Origin: Aneurinibacillus soli
GTDB lineage: Bacteria > Bacillota > Bacilli > Aneurinibacillales > Aneurinibacillaceae
NCBI RefSeq assembly: GCF_002355375.1
Contig: NZ_AP017312.1
Coordinates: 594,001-658,000 of the forward strand
Direction of reading: 5' to 3'
Length of the DNA: 64,000 nt
The position numbers were made by a program, and so were the translations under genes. Within the stretch, counting starts at the first letter, position 1. Each line of letters starts with the position of its first letter. Below the pieces are notes generated by a model. That model did no database searches. It saw nothing but the letters and a program-made list of their open reading frames with translations, and was not told the origin of the DNA. Shown piece by piece: positions 25,915 through 35,642 of the stretch.

Positions 25915-27056
25915 GCATTCCCTTTAACAGACCTGCTGTTACTGGCAAAGAGACACAGTATATGAATCAAGCACTGGAAAATCGAAAGTTTTCTGGTGAT
26001 GGTGAATTTACAAAAAAATGTCATGCCTGGTTTGAAGTAAACCTCCCGTGTAAAAAAGCACTGCTGACCACGTCCTGTACGCATGCATTAGAAATAGCGG
26101 CAATTTTAGCTGATATACAAGAGGGTGACGAAGTGATTATGCCTTCGTATACATTTGTTTCAACAGCCAATGCGTTTGTGTTACGTGGAGCGAAGATTGT
26201 TTTTGTTGATATACGACCAGATACTATGAATATAAATGAACAACTTATCGAGCAAGCAATTACTGAAAAAACAAAAGTGATTGTTCCGGTTCATTATGCT
26301 GGAGTTGCATGTGAGATGGATTCCATTATGGAAATAGCAAGAAAGTACAACTTGTTAGTGATAGAAGATGCTGCACAGGGTGTTATGAGTATGTATCATG
26401 ACAGAGCACTGGGGACGATTGGTCATATAGGTTGTTACAGCTTTCACGAAACCAAAAATTATCATTGTGGAGAAGGTGGAGCCATTATCCTTAATGATGA
26501 ACGATTTATTGAACGAGCGGAAATCATCCGTGAGAAAGGAACAGATCGTTCAAGGCTTTTCCGTGGACAAGTTGATAAATATACATGGATAGACATAGGT
26601 TCTTCCTATTTACCGAGTGAATTAAATGCTAGTTTTTTGTATGCCCAGCTAGAAATGGCTACTGAGATTAATAATAATCGATTAAGAAGTTGGAACGTAT
26701 ATTATGAGAATTTAATGCCCCTAGCAGAGAGAAGACTAATGGAAATTCCTGTTATTCCTGAACGATGTAGACATAATGCTCATATGTTTTATATTAAATT
26801 ACAAAATTCAAAGCAAAGAGCAGATATGATTGAAATGTTGAGGGAAAATGAAATAATGAGTATTTTTCATTACATACCGTTACATGGAACCAGAGCTGGT
26901 ATTAATTTTAGTAGATTTGATGGGGAAGATTGTTATACAACAAAAGAAAGTGAAAGACTGTTGCGTTTACCAATTTATTATGAAATGAACAAAGACGATA
27001 TTCAAAAGGTAACAGATGTGATTTCTTTATTTTTTACCGAAGAGCGAAAGGTATAG
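25911..27056 (+). CDS. wecE: dTDP-4-amino-4,6-dideoxygalactose transaminase (WecE/RffA)
   Basis: 381 aa, very similar over its whole length to E. coli WecE. Shared blocks include [33 protein letters not shown], the PLP region EDAAQGVMS and the Schiff-base lysine in YSFHETKNY. It aminates dTDP-4-keto-6-deoxyglucose (made by RmlA/RmlB below) to dTDP-Fuc4N. The start is TTG 25911, with GGGAGG seven nt upstream, overlapping the Trm112-like gene. The upstream acyltransferase and BKACE genes suggest that the amine is then acylated. Confidence 0.92.
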   Translation: MSIPFNRPAVTGKETQYMNQALENRKFSGDGEFTKKCHAWFEVNLPCKKALLTTSCTHALEIAAILADIQEGDEVIMPSYTFVSTANAFVLRGAKIVFVDIRPDTMNINEQLIEQAITEKTKVIVPVHYAGVACEMDSIMEIARKYNLLVIEDAAQGVMSMYHDRALGTIGHIGCYSFHETKNYHCGEGGAIILNDERFIERAEIIREKGTDRSRLFRGQVDKYTWIDIGSSYLPSELNASFLYAQLEMATEINNNRLRSWNVYYENLMPLAERRLMEIPVIPERCRHNAHMFYIKLQNSKQRADMIEMLRENEIMSIFHYIPLHGTRAGINFSRFDGEDCYTTKESERLLRLPIYYEMNKDDIQKVTDVISLFFTEERKV

Positions 27057-27070
27057 AAAGGGGGAAGAAC

Positions 27071-27940
27071 GTGAAAGGAATTATTTTAGCGGGAGGAAGC
27101 GGTACGCGCCTCTATCCGTTAACACGTGCAGTATCAAAGCAGTTGTTACCCGTTTACGACAAACCGATGATTTACTACCCGTTGTCTGTGCTCATGCTGG
27201 CAGGAATTCGGGATATCCTCATCATTTCTACCCCAGAAGATACCCCACGTTACGAGCAGCTTCTTGGAAACGGAGCCGAATTAGGAGTTTCCTTCACCTA
27301 TGCTGTTCAACCTTCACCAGATGGGCTGGCTCAGGCATTCATTATTGGAGAATCCTTCATTGGAGATGACAGCGTTGCCCTTGTTCTCGGTGACAATATC
27401 TTCTATGGAGATGGATTTACTCATATGCTACAGCGTGCTGCGGGACGCCAGTCAGGTGCCACTGTCTTTGGCTATAACGTCAAGGATCCAGAACGATTTG
27501 GGGTAGTAGAATTCGATCAGGACGGTACCGTCATCTCGATTGAAGAAAAGCCGACAGAACCGAAATCTACGTATGCGGTAACGGGTTTATATTTTTATGA
27601 TAACCGCGTGATTGAAATCGCCAAAACCATCAAGCCGTCTGCACGTGGGGAGCTGGAGATTACCGATGTAAACAAAGCATACCTCGAAATGGGCGAGCTT
27701 ACTGTTGAGCTGTTGGGACGCGGTTTCGCCTGGCTGGATACAGGTACACATGAATCATTACTTCAGGCTTCTCAGTTCATTGAAATTGTCGAAAAGCGTC
27801 AAAGCTTGAAAGTAGCCTGCCTGGAGGAAATCTCGTATCGGATGGGATACGTCTCAAAGGAACAGCTCCTGACCCTGGCAGAACCATTACGACAAAATGA
27901 ATATGGTCAATACCTGATACGGTTGGCGAAGCAGTTGTAG
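27071..27940 (+). CDS. rmlA: Glucose-1-phosphate thymidylyltransferase
   Basis: 289 aa, standard length. Motifs: [16 protein letters not shown] with the nucleotide loop, [26 protein letters not shown], and [11 protein letters not shown]. It makes dTDP-glucose from glucose-1-phosphate and dTTP; the product feeds both the rhamnose branch (RmlC, RmlD) and the WecE branch. The start is GTG 27071 after AAAGGGGGAAG. It lies 14 nt after wecE. Confidence 0.95.
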   Translation: MKGIILAGGSGTRLYPLTRAVSKQLLPVYDKPMIYYPLSVLMLAGIRDILIISTPEDTPRYEQLLGNGAELGVSFTYAVQPSPDGLAQAFIIGESFIGDDSVALVLGDNIFYGDGFTHMLQRAAGRQSGATVFGYNVKDPERFGVVEFDQDGTVISIEEKPTEPKSTYAVTGLYFYDNRVIEIAKTIKPSARGELEITDVNKAYLEMGELTVELLGRGFAWLDTGTHESLLQASQFIEIVEKRQSLKVACLEEISYRMGYVSKEQLLTLAEPLRQNEYGQYLIRLAKQL

Positions 27941-27964
27941 GAGAGTAGCGCAGGAGGTCGAGCG

Positions 27965-28753
27965 ATGGAAAATACAAATTATGTTTATGCCATACCAACA
28001 ACGTATGAGTCTACCAAGACGAAGGAATATTTATCTCAATATAAAGATTGGTTCTATGTATTTACCTTCTCCAATGACGTAGCGACCTCGGTATCAGATG
28101 AGCTTATTGATCGAATTCATCAAACACGAGCTGATCTTATCTTTCCATTTTTAGATGAACTCTTTCAAGATCGGTGGGATGAAATAACGTGTATGGATAT
28201 CGCATGCAATCAAGGCTGGTTTTCGACGCAGCTAGCAGTGCGCGGTGCAAAAAAAGTCATCGGATTTGATACGAGAGATGAACATCTCGAAATGGCGAAT
28301 GTTGTGAAAGAAATCGGTGGACTCAACAACATCACGTATGTTAATCAGGACTTATTCGAGCTTGATGAATCAGTAGCTGGGCAATATGATCTTACCTTAT
28401 TCCTTGGCATCTTATATCATCTTGAAAACCCAATGGGGGCACTACGGAAAGTAAGAAGTGTAACGAAAAACTTTTGTGTCATCGAAACACAAGTGGCGCG
28501 AACCTCTCCCGAGCTTGAGATTCTAAATGGGAGTGATACAACACCGAAAAAAGGGGCAGGCATCGGGGTGTTTTCTGCGGATGAAAATCACGTGCAGCAT
28601 GGCATGTCTGTTGTGATCGTTCCGACGTTGCCTGCCCTTTATCAAATGCTGTATGCCGCGGGTTTCAAACGTTTATATCTATCTGTTCCACCGGGTGCGA
28701 TGTATGAGCAGTATGCAGATTTTGATCGGGTAGTTATTTTTGCTCAGGTGTAG
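27965..28753 (+). CDS. SAM-dependent methyltransferase (CmoB/DUF1698-like)
   Basis: 262 aa. Class I methyltransferase with motif I MDIACNQGW (77-85), followed by FDTRDEHLEMA and DLFELDE, then LFLGILYHLENP as post-motif. The form resembles CmoB/DUF1698 members that sit in glycan clusters and are thought to methylate sugars. It is inserted between rmlA and rmlC, so an O- or N-methylation of the deoxysugar or of the chain end is possible, but the substrate is not known. Start ATG 27965 follows AGGAGG. Confidence 0.8.
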   Translation: MENTNYVYAIPTTYESTKTKEYLSQYKDWFYVFTFSNDVATSVSDELIDRIHQTRADLIFPFLDELFQDRWDEITCMDIACNQGWFSTQLAVRGAKKVIGFDTRDEHLEMANVVKEIGGLNNITYVNQDLFELDESVAGQYDLTLFLGILYHLENPMGALRKVRSVTKNFCVIETQVARTSPELEILNGSDTTPKKGAGIGVFSADENHVQHGMSVVIVPTLPALYQMLYAAGFKRLYLSVPPGAMYEQYADFDRVVIFAQV

Positions 28754-28765
28754 AGGGGAACGACT

Positions 28766-29314
28766 ATGAATATTAAACGAACTCGCTTCGCAGGCGTATA
28801 TGTGCTGGAACCAGCCGTATTTGGAGATGCACGGGGCTACTTCATGGAAAGCTACAATCAGCGTGTGTTTCATGAACTCGGTATCCACACCGCTTTCATA
28901 CAGGACAATCAATCGCTATCACGCGAGACAGGTGTATTACGTGGCTTGCATTATCAATTGCATCCGAAAGCCCAAACAAAGCTGATTCGCGTGCTATCCG
29001 GGGTCATCTATGATGCTGTCGTAGACATTCGACACGGCTCCCCGACATTCGGACAATGGGAAGCGTTCATTTTGAGTGAGGATAACAGACGACAGCTGCT
29101 CGTGCCACAAGGCTTTGCTCATGGATTCTGTACGCTCGTACCGGATACGCTCGTATTCTACAAAGTCGATGAATACTACTCGCCTGAGCATGACCGTGGC
29201 ATCGCCTGGGATGATCCGGCACTGGGCATTCCGTGGCCGACCTCGAATCCAATCCTGTCCGAGAAGGATAAGCATCATCCGGTGCTGGCCGAAGCGGAAA
29301 TACACGTTGAATAG
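28766..29314 (+). CDS. rmlC: dTDP-4-dehydrorhamnose 3,5-epimerase
   Basis: 182 aa. Cupin-type epimerase with GDARGYFMES, the catalytic histidine in LRGLHYQ, PQGFAHGF and the YKVDEYYSPEHDRGIAWDDP block. It converts dTDP-4-keto-6-deoxyglucose to the L-lyxo 4-keto sugar. It stands 13 nt before rmlB in the same operon. Confidence 0.95.
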   Translation: MNIKRTRFAGVYVLEPAVFGDARGYFMESYNQRVFHELGIHTAFIQDNQSLSRETGVLRGLHYQLHPKAQTKLIRVLSGVIYDAVVDIRHGSPTFGQWEAFILSEDNRRQLLVPQGFAHGFCTLVPDTLVFYKVDEYYSPEHDRGIAWDDPALGIPWPTSNPILSEKDKHHPVLAEAEIHVE

Positions 29315-29327
29315 GAGAAGAAAACTT

Positions 29328-30347
29328 GTGAAAATGCTTGTGACAGGCGGAGCAGGCTTTATCGGGAGCAACTTCGTCCATTATATGATGAGAAAATATC
29401 CGGCTTACCAGTTTGTGAACCTGGACGCTATTACATATGCAGGGAATCTGGAAAACCTAATAGAAGCAGAGAAATCGCCGAACTATCAGTTTGTAAAAGG
29501 AAACATCTGTGACCGTGAACTAGTAGATTCTCTTGTCGCAGATCGTGTCGATATCATCGTAAACTTTGCGGCTGAATCACACGTCGATCGCAGCATTACA
29601 GAGCCGGATATTTTTGTGAAAACAAACGTAATGGGGACGCAGGTCCTGCTGGATGCAGCGAAAAAATACGACATCCAAAAATATGTACAGGTCTCCACAG
29701 ATGAAGTGTATGGAACACTGGGTGACACCGGATTCTTCACAGAAGATACCCCGCTTGCGCCAAACAGTCCGTATTCTGCAAGCAAAGCAGGGGCAGACCT
29801 GCTGGTGCGCGCCTATCACGAAACATACGGACTGCCAGTGAACATTACACGTTGCTCCAATAACTACGGTCCGTATCATTTTCCCGAGAAGCTCATTCCG
29901 CTCATGATCATCAACGCCCTGCATGATAAGGAATTACCCGTATATGGGGATGGCATGTACGTACGAGACTGGCTGTATGTCGAAGATCACTGTTCCGCTA
30001 TCGATCTGGTCATCCATCAGGGGAAAAGCGGGGACGTATACAATGTGGGCGGTCATAATGAGTATCCGAACATTGAGATCGTCAAGCGTGTGCTACAAGA
30101 GCTGGGCAAATCAGAAAATCTCATCCGATATGTACAGGACCGTCCTGGACATGATCGGCGGTATGCGATTGATGCCACCAAGTTAATGACAGAACTCGGC
30201 TGGAAGCCCACGTATACGTTTGACACCGGAATTGTCGAGACGATTCGCTGGTATGTGAACAACCGGGAGTGGTGGGAACGAATCATTCGTGGTGACTACC
30301 AGCACTATTATGACAAGCAATACAAACAGCGTCTGGAAGAGGTGTGA
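29328..30347 (+). CDS. rmlB: dTDP-glucose 4,6-dehydratase
   Basis: 339 aa from GTG 29328. SDR extended family: TGGAGFIGSNF for NAD, STDEVYG with the catalytic Asp-Glu pair, YSASKAGAD with Tyr and Lys, and a RPGHDRRYAID block. It makes dTDP-4-keto-6-deoxyglucose, the branch point for rhamnose and Fuc4N. The frame is open far upstream through rmlC, but AGGAG at 29313-29317 and the KMLVTGG N-terminus fix the start at GTG 29328 (ATG 29334 possible). It ends 1 nt before rmlD. Confidence 0.95.
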   Translation: MKMLVTGGAGFIGSNFVHYMMRKYPAYQFVNLDAITYAGNLENLIEAEKSPNYQFVKGNICDRELVDSLVADRVDIIVNFAAESHVDRSITEPDIFVKTNVMGTQVLLDAAKKYDIQKYVQVSTDEVYGTLGDTGFFTEDTPLAPNSPYSASKAGADLLVRAYHETYGLPVNITRCSNNYGPYHFPEKLIPLMIINALHDKELPVYGDGMYVRDWLYVEDHCSAIDLVIHQGKSGDVYNVGGHNEYPNIEIVKRVLQELGKSENLIRYVQDRPGHDRRYAIDATKLMTELGWKPTYTFDTGIVETIRWYVNNREWWERIIRGDYQHYYDKQYKQRLEEV

Positions 30348-30348
30348 C

Positions 30349-31197
30349 ATGACCACAGTACTCGTAACCGGTGGAATGGGCCAGCTGGGTACAGATATAA
30401 CACGCCTGCTCAAGGGGCAGGGGTATGACGTATATGCATGTGGCCGCGATACGCTTGATATTACCAATCAGGGTCAAGTTCAAGAGGTCATGAGGCAGGT
30501 GCGGCCAGACGTTCTGATTCATACAGCTGCCTATACAAAGGTGGATCAGGCCGAGATGGATTCTGATAGGGCCTATCTGGTTAATGCGCTTGGCACACGT
30601 AACGTAGCCATCGAAGTGGAGCGTTATCAGGCCAGGTTGATATACATAAGTACAGACTATGTATTTGACGGAGCAGTGGATGTGCCTTATTCAGAGTTTG
30701 CGCCTGTAAACCCTGTTAACGTATATGGCAGATCGAAGTGGGCAGGAGAAGAGTTCATCAGGCAGTTTTGCTCGCGATGGTTCATTGTACGGACATCCTG
30801 GGTGTATGGTAAGCATGGACATAACTTTGTGAAGACGATGCTTAGGCTCGCCGAGACGCGAAGTGAGCTTCGGGTTGTGCACGATCAGCTTGGGACGCCG
30901 ACCTATACAGTTGATCTGGCTATGTTTCTCCTACAGCTTCTGGAAACCGAGGTGTACGGAACGTACCATGCTTCGAACAGCGGCGTGTGTTCCTGGTATG
31001 AATTCGCCTGTGCGATTTTCGAAGAAGCGGGTCTTGCTCATATTCACGTGCATCCGATTCCAACGGTTGAGTACCCACTGCCTGCGCTGCGTCCGGCATA
31101 CTCTGTGCTCGATCATATGATGATTCGTCTGCAAGGAATGGATGAGTTGCGACACTGGAGAGAAGCACTGCACAGCTTCATGGAGGAAAGTGGATGA
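30349..31197 (+). CDS. rmlD: dTDP-4-dehydrorhamnose reductase
   Basis: 282 aa from ATG 30349. Motifs: LVTGGMGQLG, HTAAYTKVDQAE, STDYVFDG, YGRSKWAGE with the catalytic Tyr and Lys, and RTSWVYG. It carries out the last step to dTDP-L-rhamnose. Upstream in-frame ATG/GTG codons fall inside rmlB and lack a ribosome site. The stop overlaps the following glycosyltransferase start by 4 nt. All four rml genes are present but interrupted by a methyltransferase gene, in the order A-(MT)-C-B-D. Confidence 0.94.
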   Translation: MTTVLVTGGMGQLGTDITRLLKGQGYDVYACGRDTLDITNQGQVQEVMRQVRPDVLIHTAAYTKVDQAEMDSDRAYLVNALGTRNVAIEVERYQARLIYISTDYVFDGAVDVPYSEFAPVNPVNVYGRSKWAGEEFIRQFCSRWFIVRTSWVYGKHGHNFVKTMLRLAETRSELRVVHDQLGTPTYTVDLAMFLLQLLETEVYGTYHASNSGVCSWYEFACAIFEEAGLAHIHVHPIPTVEYPLPALRPAYSVLDHMMIRLQGMDELRHWREALHSFMEESG

Positions 31198-32120
31198 AAG
31201 ACAGTATGAAGACTGTACAAATTCTATTGTCCACGTATAACGGTGCAGCTTTTGTAGCAGAGCAGCTGGACAGCTTGCTTGCGCAAACATACAAGCCGAT
31301 TCACATTTTGATTCGGGATGACGGCTCTCACGATCAGACGAGAGAGATTCTAAAAAAATACGAGCAGCAGTACCAGATGGACGTATTGGTAGGAAGTAAT
31401 ATCGGGGTCATTCCGAGCTTCTTCACCCTTTTACAACAAGCATCTGATCAAGTAGGCTATGTGGCGCTGTGCGATCAGGATGATTACTGGCACAAGGAAA
31501 AAATAGAGAAAGCGGTTCGGAAGTTGAATGCGATTGATGCGGCTGTTCCGGCGATGTACTGCAGCCGTGTCGAGCTGGTGAATGAGGAACTCGTCTCGCT
31601 TGGCATGTACCCCTTGCATAAACGAGGTCCGGCTTTTGAAAATGCTCTTGTACAAAGCATGGCGACGGGATGTACCATTGTCATGAATCAGGCAGCTAGA
31701 CGATTGCTTTTGCAACATCTGCCAGATGTACGCAACGTGGTGATGCATGACTGGTGGTTTTATCTTGTCGTATCTGCATTCGGTACGGTTGTGTATGACC
31801 CGGAATCAAGCATGTTGTATCGGCAGCATGCAGCCAACACGGTAGGTACGGGTCATACAGGAGTGGGGAGATGGATTGGGCGTGTGCGGCGCTATCGTAA
31901 AGAGAAGCAGTATCGATTTATAACGAAGCAAAACGAGGAGTTCATGCGTTTATACGGCGATCAGCTTGACGCGAAGAATAAGCGAATCCTCACAAGGTTT
32001 TTACAGAGTCGGCGTTCGTTGTCAGGACGGATTCAGTATTTTCTCTGTCCTGATACATATCGACAATCATGGATGGAGAATATGATTTGTCGGCTTGGTT
32101 TGTTATTGAATATGGTCTAG
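31194..32120 (+). CDS. GT2 glycosyltransferase, rhamnosyltransferase-like
   Basis: 308 aa. GT-A fold with QILLSTYNGAAFVAEQLDSL, IRDDGSHDQT, and the CDQDDYWH metal motif followed by a HDWWFYL block. This set is typical of rhamnosyl- and galactosyl-transferases of Gram-positive capsule and S-layer clusters (WsaD/RfbF-like). Coupling to rmlD by a 4-nt overlap points to dTDP-L-rhamnose as donor (inference). No membrane segment is seen, so it works in the cytoplasm on the lipid-linked chain. Confidence 0.82.
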   Translation: MKDSMKTVQILLSTYNGAAFVAEQLDSLLAQTYKPIHILIRDDGSHDQTREILKKYEQQYQMDVLVGSNIGVIPSFFTLLQQASDQVGYVALCDQDDYWHKEKIEKAVRKLNAIDAAVPAMYCSRVELVNEELVSLGMYPLHKRGPAFENALVQSMATGCTIVMNQAARRLLLQHLPDVRNVVMHDWWFYLVVSAFGTVVYDPESSMLYRQHAANTVGTGHTGVGRWIGRVRRYRKEKQYRFITKQNEEFMRLYGDQLDAKNKRILTRFLQSRRSLSGRIQYFLCPDTYRQSWMENMICRLGLLLNMV

Positions 32121-32138
32121 AAAGACTGGAGCAAAAAT

Positions 32139-33512
32139 ATGGGGAGAAATATTTTTGTAAAACTATCAAAGGTATTGTTTGCCTGCTTTGATCTGCTAGT
32201 CGTAAACATCGGCATTATTCTCGCATTTCGTGTGAAGTTTGGCGGCAACATCCCGCTGTATAACTGGCGTTCGTATGAGAGCGTATGCATAGAGCTGTCG
32301 CTTGTTTCTCTTGTCGTCTTCTATATGTTCGACTTGTATTCGAACTGGCGCCGAAAAAGTCTGTACAATCTCGTATATGCCATTGTTCTTTCCATTGGGA
32401 CACTTAGCTTGATTACGATGATCCTAACGTTCTGGTATCGCGGGTTCTCCTTTCCGCGAAGTGTGATTGTGTTGACCTTTTTCATCCAGGTTATTCTGTT
32501 CATAGGAATACGCTCGTTCGTATGGTGGGCAGCGAAGCGAAAGTATGGACGTCGGAGCGTGCTCATCATTGATCATACGAAAGAACAGGCCGCACTTTTT
32601 GCACAGAAATTCCACCAGCATATCGAAGGCTGGTTTGTGATCCATGATCGGCTTGAAGCAGCATGCTGGAAAGAGAGGACCGATCTGATTCATGACGTAG
32701 ATGTTGTGCTGCTAAGTCCGCTGCTTTCCCGGGAAGAGCGGGCAGAGATTCTCAGCTATTGCGCCCGATATGGCAAGGAAGTCTTGCTCGTCCCGGAACT
32801 GTTCGAGCTGTTCATTCTGAACGCGGAGCCTCAGCAAATCGATGACATGCTCGTTCTATCTGTGCAGCCACCTGGTTTGAGTGTGGCCCAGCTATTTGGG
32901 AAACGTGTGTTTGACATCATCGTATCCCTTACGTTACTGATCATACTCAGCCCGGTTATCCTCATTTTGTTTATTCTTGTGCCAGCCACATCGCGTGGTC
33001 CGGCGATTTTTAAGCAGGAGCGGATGGGTCGTCATGGTAAAGAATATCGGATTTATAAGTTTCGCAGCATGGTACAGGATGCAGAGAAGTATACTGGTCC
33101 AATGCTTGCGGTAGACAAAGATCCGCGCATTACCCCGGTTGGTCACTTCATTCGAGCTACACGACTCGATGAAATCCCACAATTGTGGAATGTATTGAAG
33201 GGAGAGATGAGCCTGATCGGCCCGCGCCCGGAACGAGCTGTGTTTATTGAGCAGTTTAGCGAAGCGCTGCCGGATTATGCATATCGGATGTCCGTGAAGC
33301 CGGGGATTACAGGGCTGGCGCAGATAATGGCGCGGTATAACACAACCGTAGAGGATAAACTGCGATTTGATCTTATGTATGTGCAGAACTACTCGCTTGC
33401 ATTAGATATTAAGGTGCTGTTGCAGACGATTCGCGTCGTGTTTCAGTGGGAGAAGGCGAGAGGTATGCCGCAGCAAGAGGAAAGTGAAAAACAAAAAACA
33501 GTAGGGGGATAG
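32139..33512 (+). CDS. Polyprenyl glycosylphosphotransferase, WsaP/WbaP-like initiating enzyme
   Basis: 457 aa. The N-terminal half has four to five membrane segments and a CoA-binding-like domain; the C-terminal ~200 residues are the bacterial sugar transferase domain: KRVFDIIVSLTLLI, FKQERMGRHGKEYRIYKFRSM, TRLDEIPQLWNVLKGEMSLIGPRPE and KPGITGLAQI. It moves a hexose-1-phosphate (galactose in Geobacillus WsaP) to undecaprenyl phosphate to start the S-layer glycan. It is separate from the TagO-like enzyme at 7875, so the cell has two initiation routes in this window. Confidence 0.9.
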   Translation: MGRNIFVKLSKVLFACFDLLVVNIGIILAFRVKFGGNIPLYNWRSYESVCIELSLVSLVVFYMFDLYSNWRRKSLYNLVYAIVLSIGTLSLITMILTFWYRGFSFPRSVIVLTFFIQVILFIGIRSFVWWAAKRKYGRRSVLIIDHTKEQAALFAQKFHQHIEGWFVIHDRLEAACWKERTDLIHDVDVVLLSPLLSREERAEILSYCARYGKEVLLVPELFELFILNAEPQQIDDMLVLSVQPPGLSVAQLFGKRVFDIIVSLTLLIILSPVILILFILVPATSRGPAIFKQERMGRHGKEYRIYKFRSMVQDAEKYTGPMLAVDKDPRITPVGHFIRATRLDEIPQLWNVLKGEMSLIGPRPERAVFIEQFSEALPDYAYRMSVKPGITGLAQIMARYNTTVEDKLRFDLMYVQNYSLALDIKVLLQTIRVVFQWEKARGMPQQEESEKQKTVGG

Positions 33513-33517
33513 CCAGT

Positions 33518-34018
33518 ATGGAGAAGAAATTCTCTGGGAGAATGCGGAATATTCTGGTCAGTCTTTTGCTTGCACTGGGGATTGTAGCCATTATTATCAC
33601 GAGTGTTCTCGGGAGTAAGCAAGATGAGACATACAAACAAGGAGCGGGCGCATTCAAGGACATTCAGGAGAAGTTCGCCCAACGAGATTATGCAAGTGCA
33701 CAGAAAGAACTGGAGCAGCTCATCGCTTCGTATCCCAATAGTTATCTTGTGCAATGGCAATATGGGATAAGTCTGGCAGGACAGCAAAAGTATCAGGAAG
33801 CAGCGGAATGGTATGAGAAGGCAAGGAAGCAGCGTCCGTTTCTGGTACGAAATCAGCAATACGTATTACAGTATGGCGAAGTGTTGTATCACGTACAGGA
33901 TTACAAAAGAGCGACCCGTTATCTGAAAGAAGTAGAAAAGCTGAATCAGCATCCGCAGTTTACAGAGCAAGCACATGTACTGCTGGCAGACATAGCGGAA
34001 AAAGAAGCCAAACAATAG
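33518..34018 (+). CDS. Membrane-anchored TPR protein
   Basis: 166 aa. A short basic N-terminus and one membrane segment (about 11-31) precede two to three tetratricopeptide repeats (YASAQKELEQLIASYPNSY, YQEAAEWYEKARKQRP, YKRATRYLKEVEKL). It probably lies outside the membrane and binds another envelope protein. It is placed 5 nt after the initiating transferase and 17 nt before the ligase-like gene, so a role in assembling the export/ligation complex is possible. No specific family was recognised. Confidence 0.75.
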   Translation: MEKKFSGRMRNILVSLLLALGIVAIIITSVLGSKQDETYKQGAGAFKDIQEKFAQRDYASAQKELEQLIASYPNSYLVQWQYGISLAGQQKYQEAAEWYEKARKQRPFLVRNQQYVLQYGEVLYHVQDYKRATRYLKEVEKLNQHPQFTEQAHVLLADIAEKEAKQ

Positions 34019-34035
34019 ACGAGGGGAAATGGAAC

Positions 34036-35610
34036 GTGAGCAAAAAAAAGCAAAAGGCCCGTGTCGATCAGATGCTGAAACTGGAAGGGCAGAAGAATAC
34101 CGATCGCATTCTGACGGGTCTATTGATTTTGACCATCGTGGTCATTCCCTTGCTGACAAGGGTAGCCGCACTGGATTTCAATTCACCTGTCATTACGGGA
34201 ACCGTCATAGACTCGGGGACGAAGGCTGATTTTTTTACCTACTACAAGTTTATCTGGCTGCAGATCATGACGGGATTGATGGTTCTTATATTTTTATACA
34301 AAATGTTTGGCAACGGATACGAGATTCCGGCGAGCTATGTAAATGTACCACTGGCCTTGATGTTCGGGTTTGTCGTGCTCTCTGGCGTGTTAGCCGAGAA
34401 TAAAACGATTGCCTTATTCGGTCAGTATAATCGCCACGAAGGAACGATTACCTATCTGATGTATTTCTGTCTGTTTTTCATAGCGACGACGATTCTATAC
34501 ACTGAAAGACGGGTGCGTATGCTGCTGTATGCTACGTATGTCTTACTCGGTGTGAATCTAGTGCTGGGCGTGGCGTACTTTTATGGCGCGGACTTATTAC
34601 ACAATGCGTTTATTTCCGGCATTCTGCTGCCAGCTACTATTAATAAGCAGACAGTGAACGGCTTTTTCAATAGTACCATTAACAATCCGAACTATGTCAG
34701 TGGGATTGGTGGAACACTAGCTGTTCTGTTTCTCGCCAAAGCGATCGTTGCGAGAACGATGAAAGAACGAGTGATTGATGTGGCAGGGGCAGTCGCAGCC
34801 TTTACGCTTGTACTTACATCGCTTTCGATCAGTGGTTTTTTTACGATTGTGGTGATGATCCCGATGATTCTGTTGTTTATAGGCTTTAGTATTCAGAAAA
34901 AAGCAGGGATGCTAACCTTGGGGGTGGCACTTCTACTATTTGCGGGTGTGCTTGCGACCTTGTATCAGCATAATGCACGCGTGTGGGATAAGAGTATCGG
35001 TTTTTTCCTTGGGACTTCGGAGACAACGATCAGCATGTCGCCTGAAGGTGAGGACATACAGAGATGGCGTACCTTGGAGCATGATGATTCACCGTTTGCT
35101 ATGGATGTTGCCGCAGCGGCTGCGGCGAACAATGAAGATGAGTTTACCCTTCCGCCGCAGCGGTGGGGAGCTGGTACCGGGCGGGTGTATATCTGGTCGA
35201 AAACGATTGAACTCATTAAGCAGCATCCGGTGTTTGGATTCGGGATGGACACGTTAGCTTATCATTTTCCGCAGGATGACCCGTATAAAAATTCGGGGCT
35301 TAATGATGTCAAAACCATTGTCGATAAGCCGCACAACACATATCTAGGAATCGCATACGGCTCCGGTGTCATTGTATTACTCTCATTTTTGTACATGCTG
35401 CTGCGTCATGTGGCTCAGCATGTGTACATATTGAAGCAGAAAATCAAGACAGAGCGACAGGGGTTGCTCATCGCTCTATTCGCAGGCTGGTGCGCGTATC
35501 TCATCCAGGGACTGTTTAATGACACGATTATCGGCACGGGCTTTCTATTCTGGATTTTCTTCGGGGTAAGTGTGTCGCTGCTGCGGCAGGAGAGGGAAGA
35601 ACAGGCGTAA
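34036..35610 (+). CDS. O-antigen ligase / Wzy-C family membrane protein, putative S-layer glycan ligase
   Basis: 524 aa with about eleven membrane segments. The large outer loop and the conserved HNTYLGIAYGSGVI segment after DKPH mark the WaaL/Wzy-C domain. In S-layer glycosylation clusters such a protein (WsaB-like) is thought to move the finished chain from undecaprenyl-PP to the S-layer protein; because export here is by an ABC transporter, ligase is more likely than polymerase. The start is GTG 34036 after GAGGGG. It is the last gene of the cluster and is followed by a terminator. Confidence 0.8.
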   Translation: MSKKKQKARVDQMLKLEGQKNTDRILTGLLILTIVVIPLLTRVAALDFNSPVITGTVIDSGTKADFFTYYKFIWLQIMTGLMVLIFLYKMFGNGYEIPASYVNVPLALMFGFVVLSGVLAENKTIALFGQYNRHEGTITYLMYFCLFFIATTILYTERRVRMLLYATYVLLGVNLVLGVAYFYGADLLHNAFISGILLPATINKQTVNGFFNSTINNPNYVSGIGGTLAVLFLAKAIVARTMKERVIDVAGAVAAFTLVLTSLSISGFFTIVVMIPMILLFIGFSIQKKAGMLTLGVALLLFAGVLATLYQHNARVWDKSIGFFLGTSETTISMSPEGEDIQRWRTLEHDDSPFAMDVAAAAAANNEDEFTLPPQRWGAGTGRVYIWSKTIELIKQHPVFGFGMDTLAYHFPQDDPYKNSGLNDVKTIVDKPHNTYLGIAYGSGVIVLLSFLYMLLRHVAQHVYILKQKIKTERQGLLIALFAGWCAYLIQGLFNDTIIGTGFLFWIFFGVSVSLLRQEREEQA

Positions 35611-35642
35611 AAACTTTTCAGCTTGTTACGAGCGACAAGGTG

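Noticed and set aside
29076-29327. N-terminal extension of rmlB into rmlC
   Set aside because: The extra 84 residues are the out-of-frame reading of rmlC; the ribosome site and NAD-binding motif place the start at 29328.
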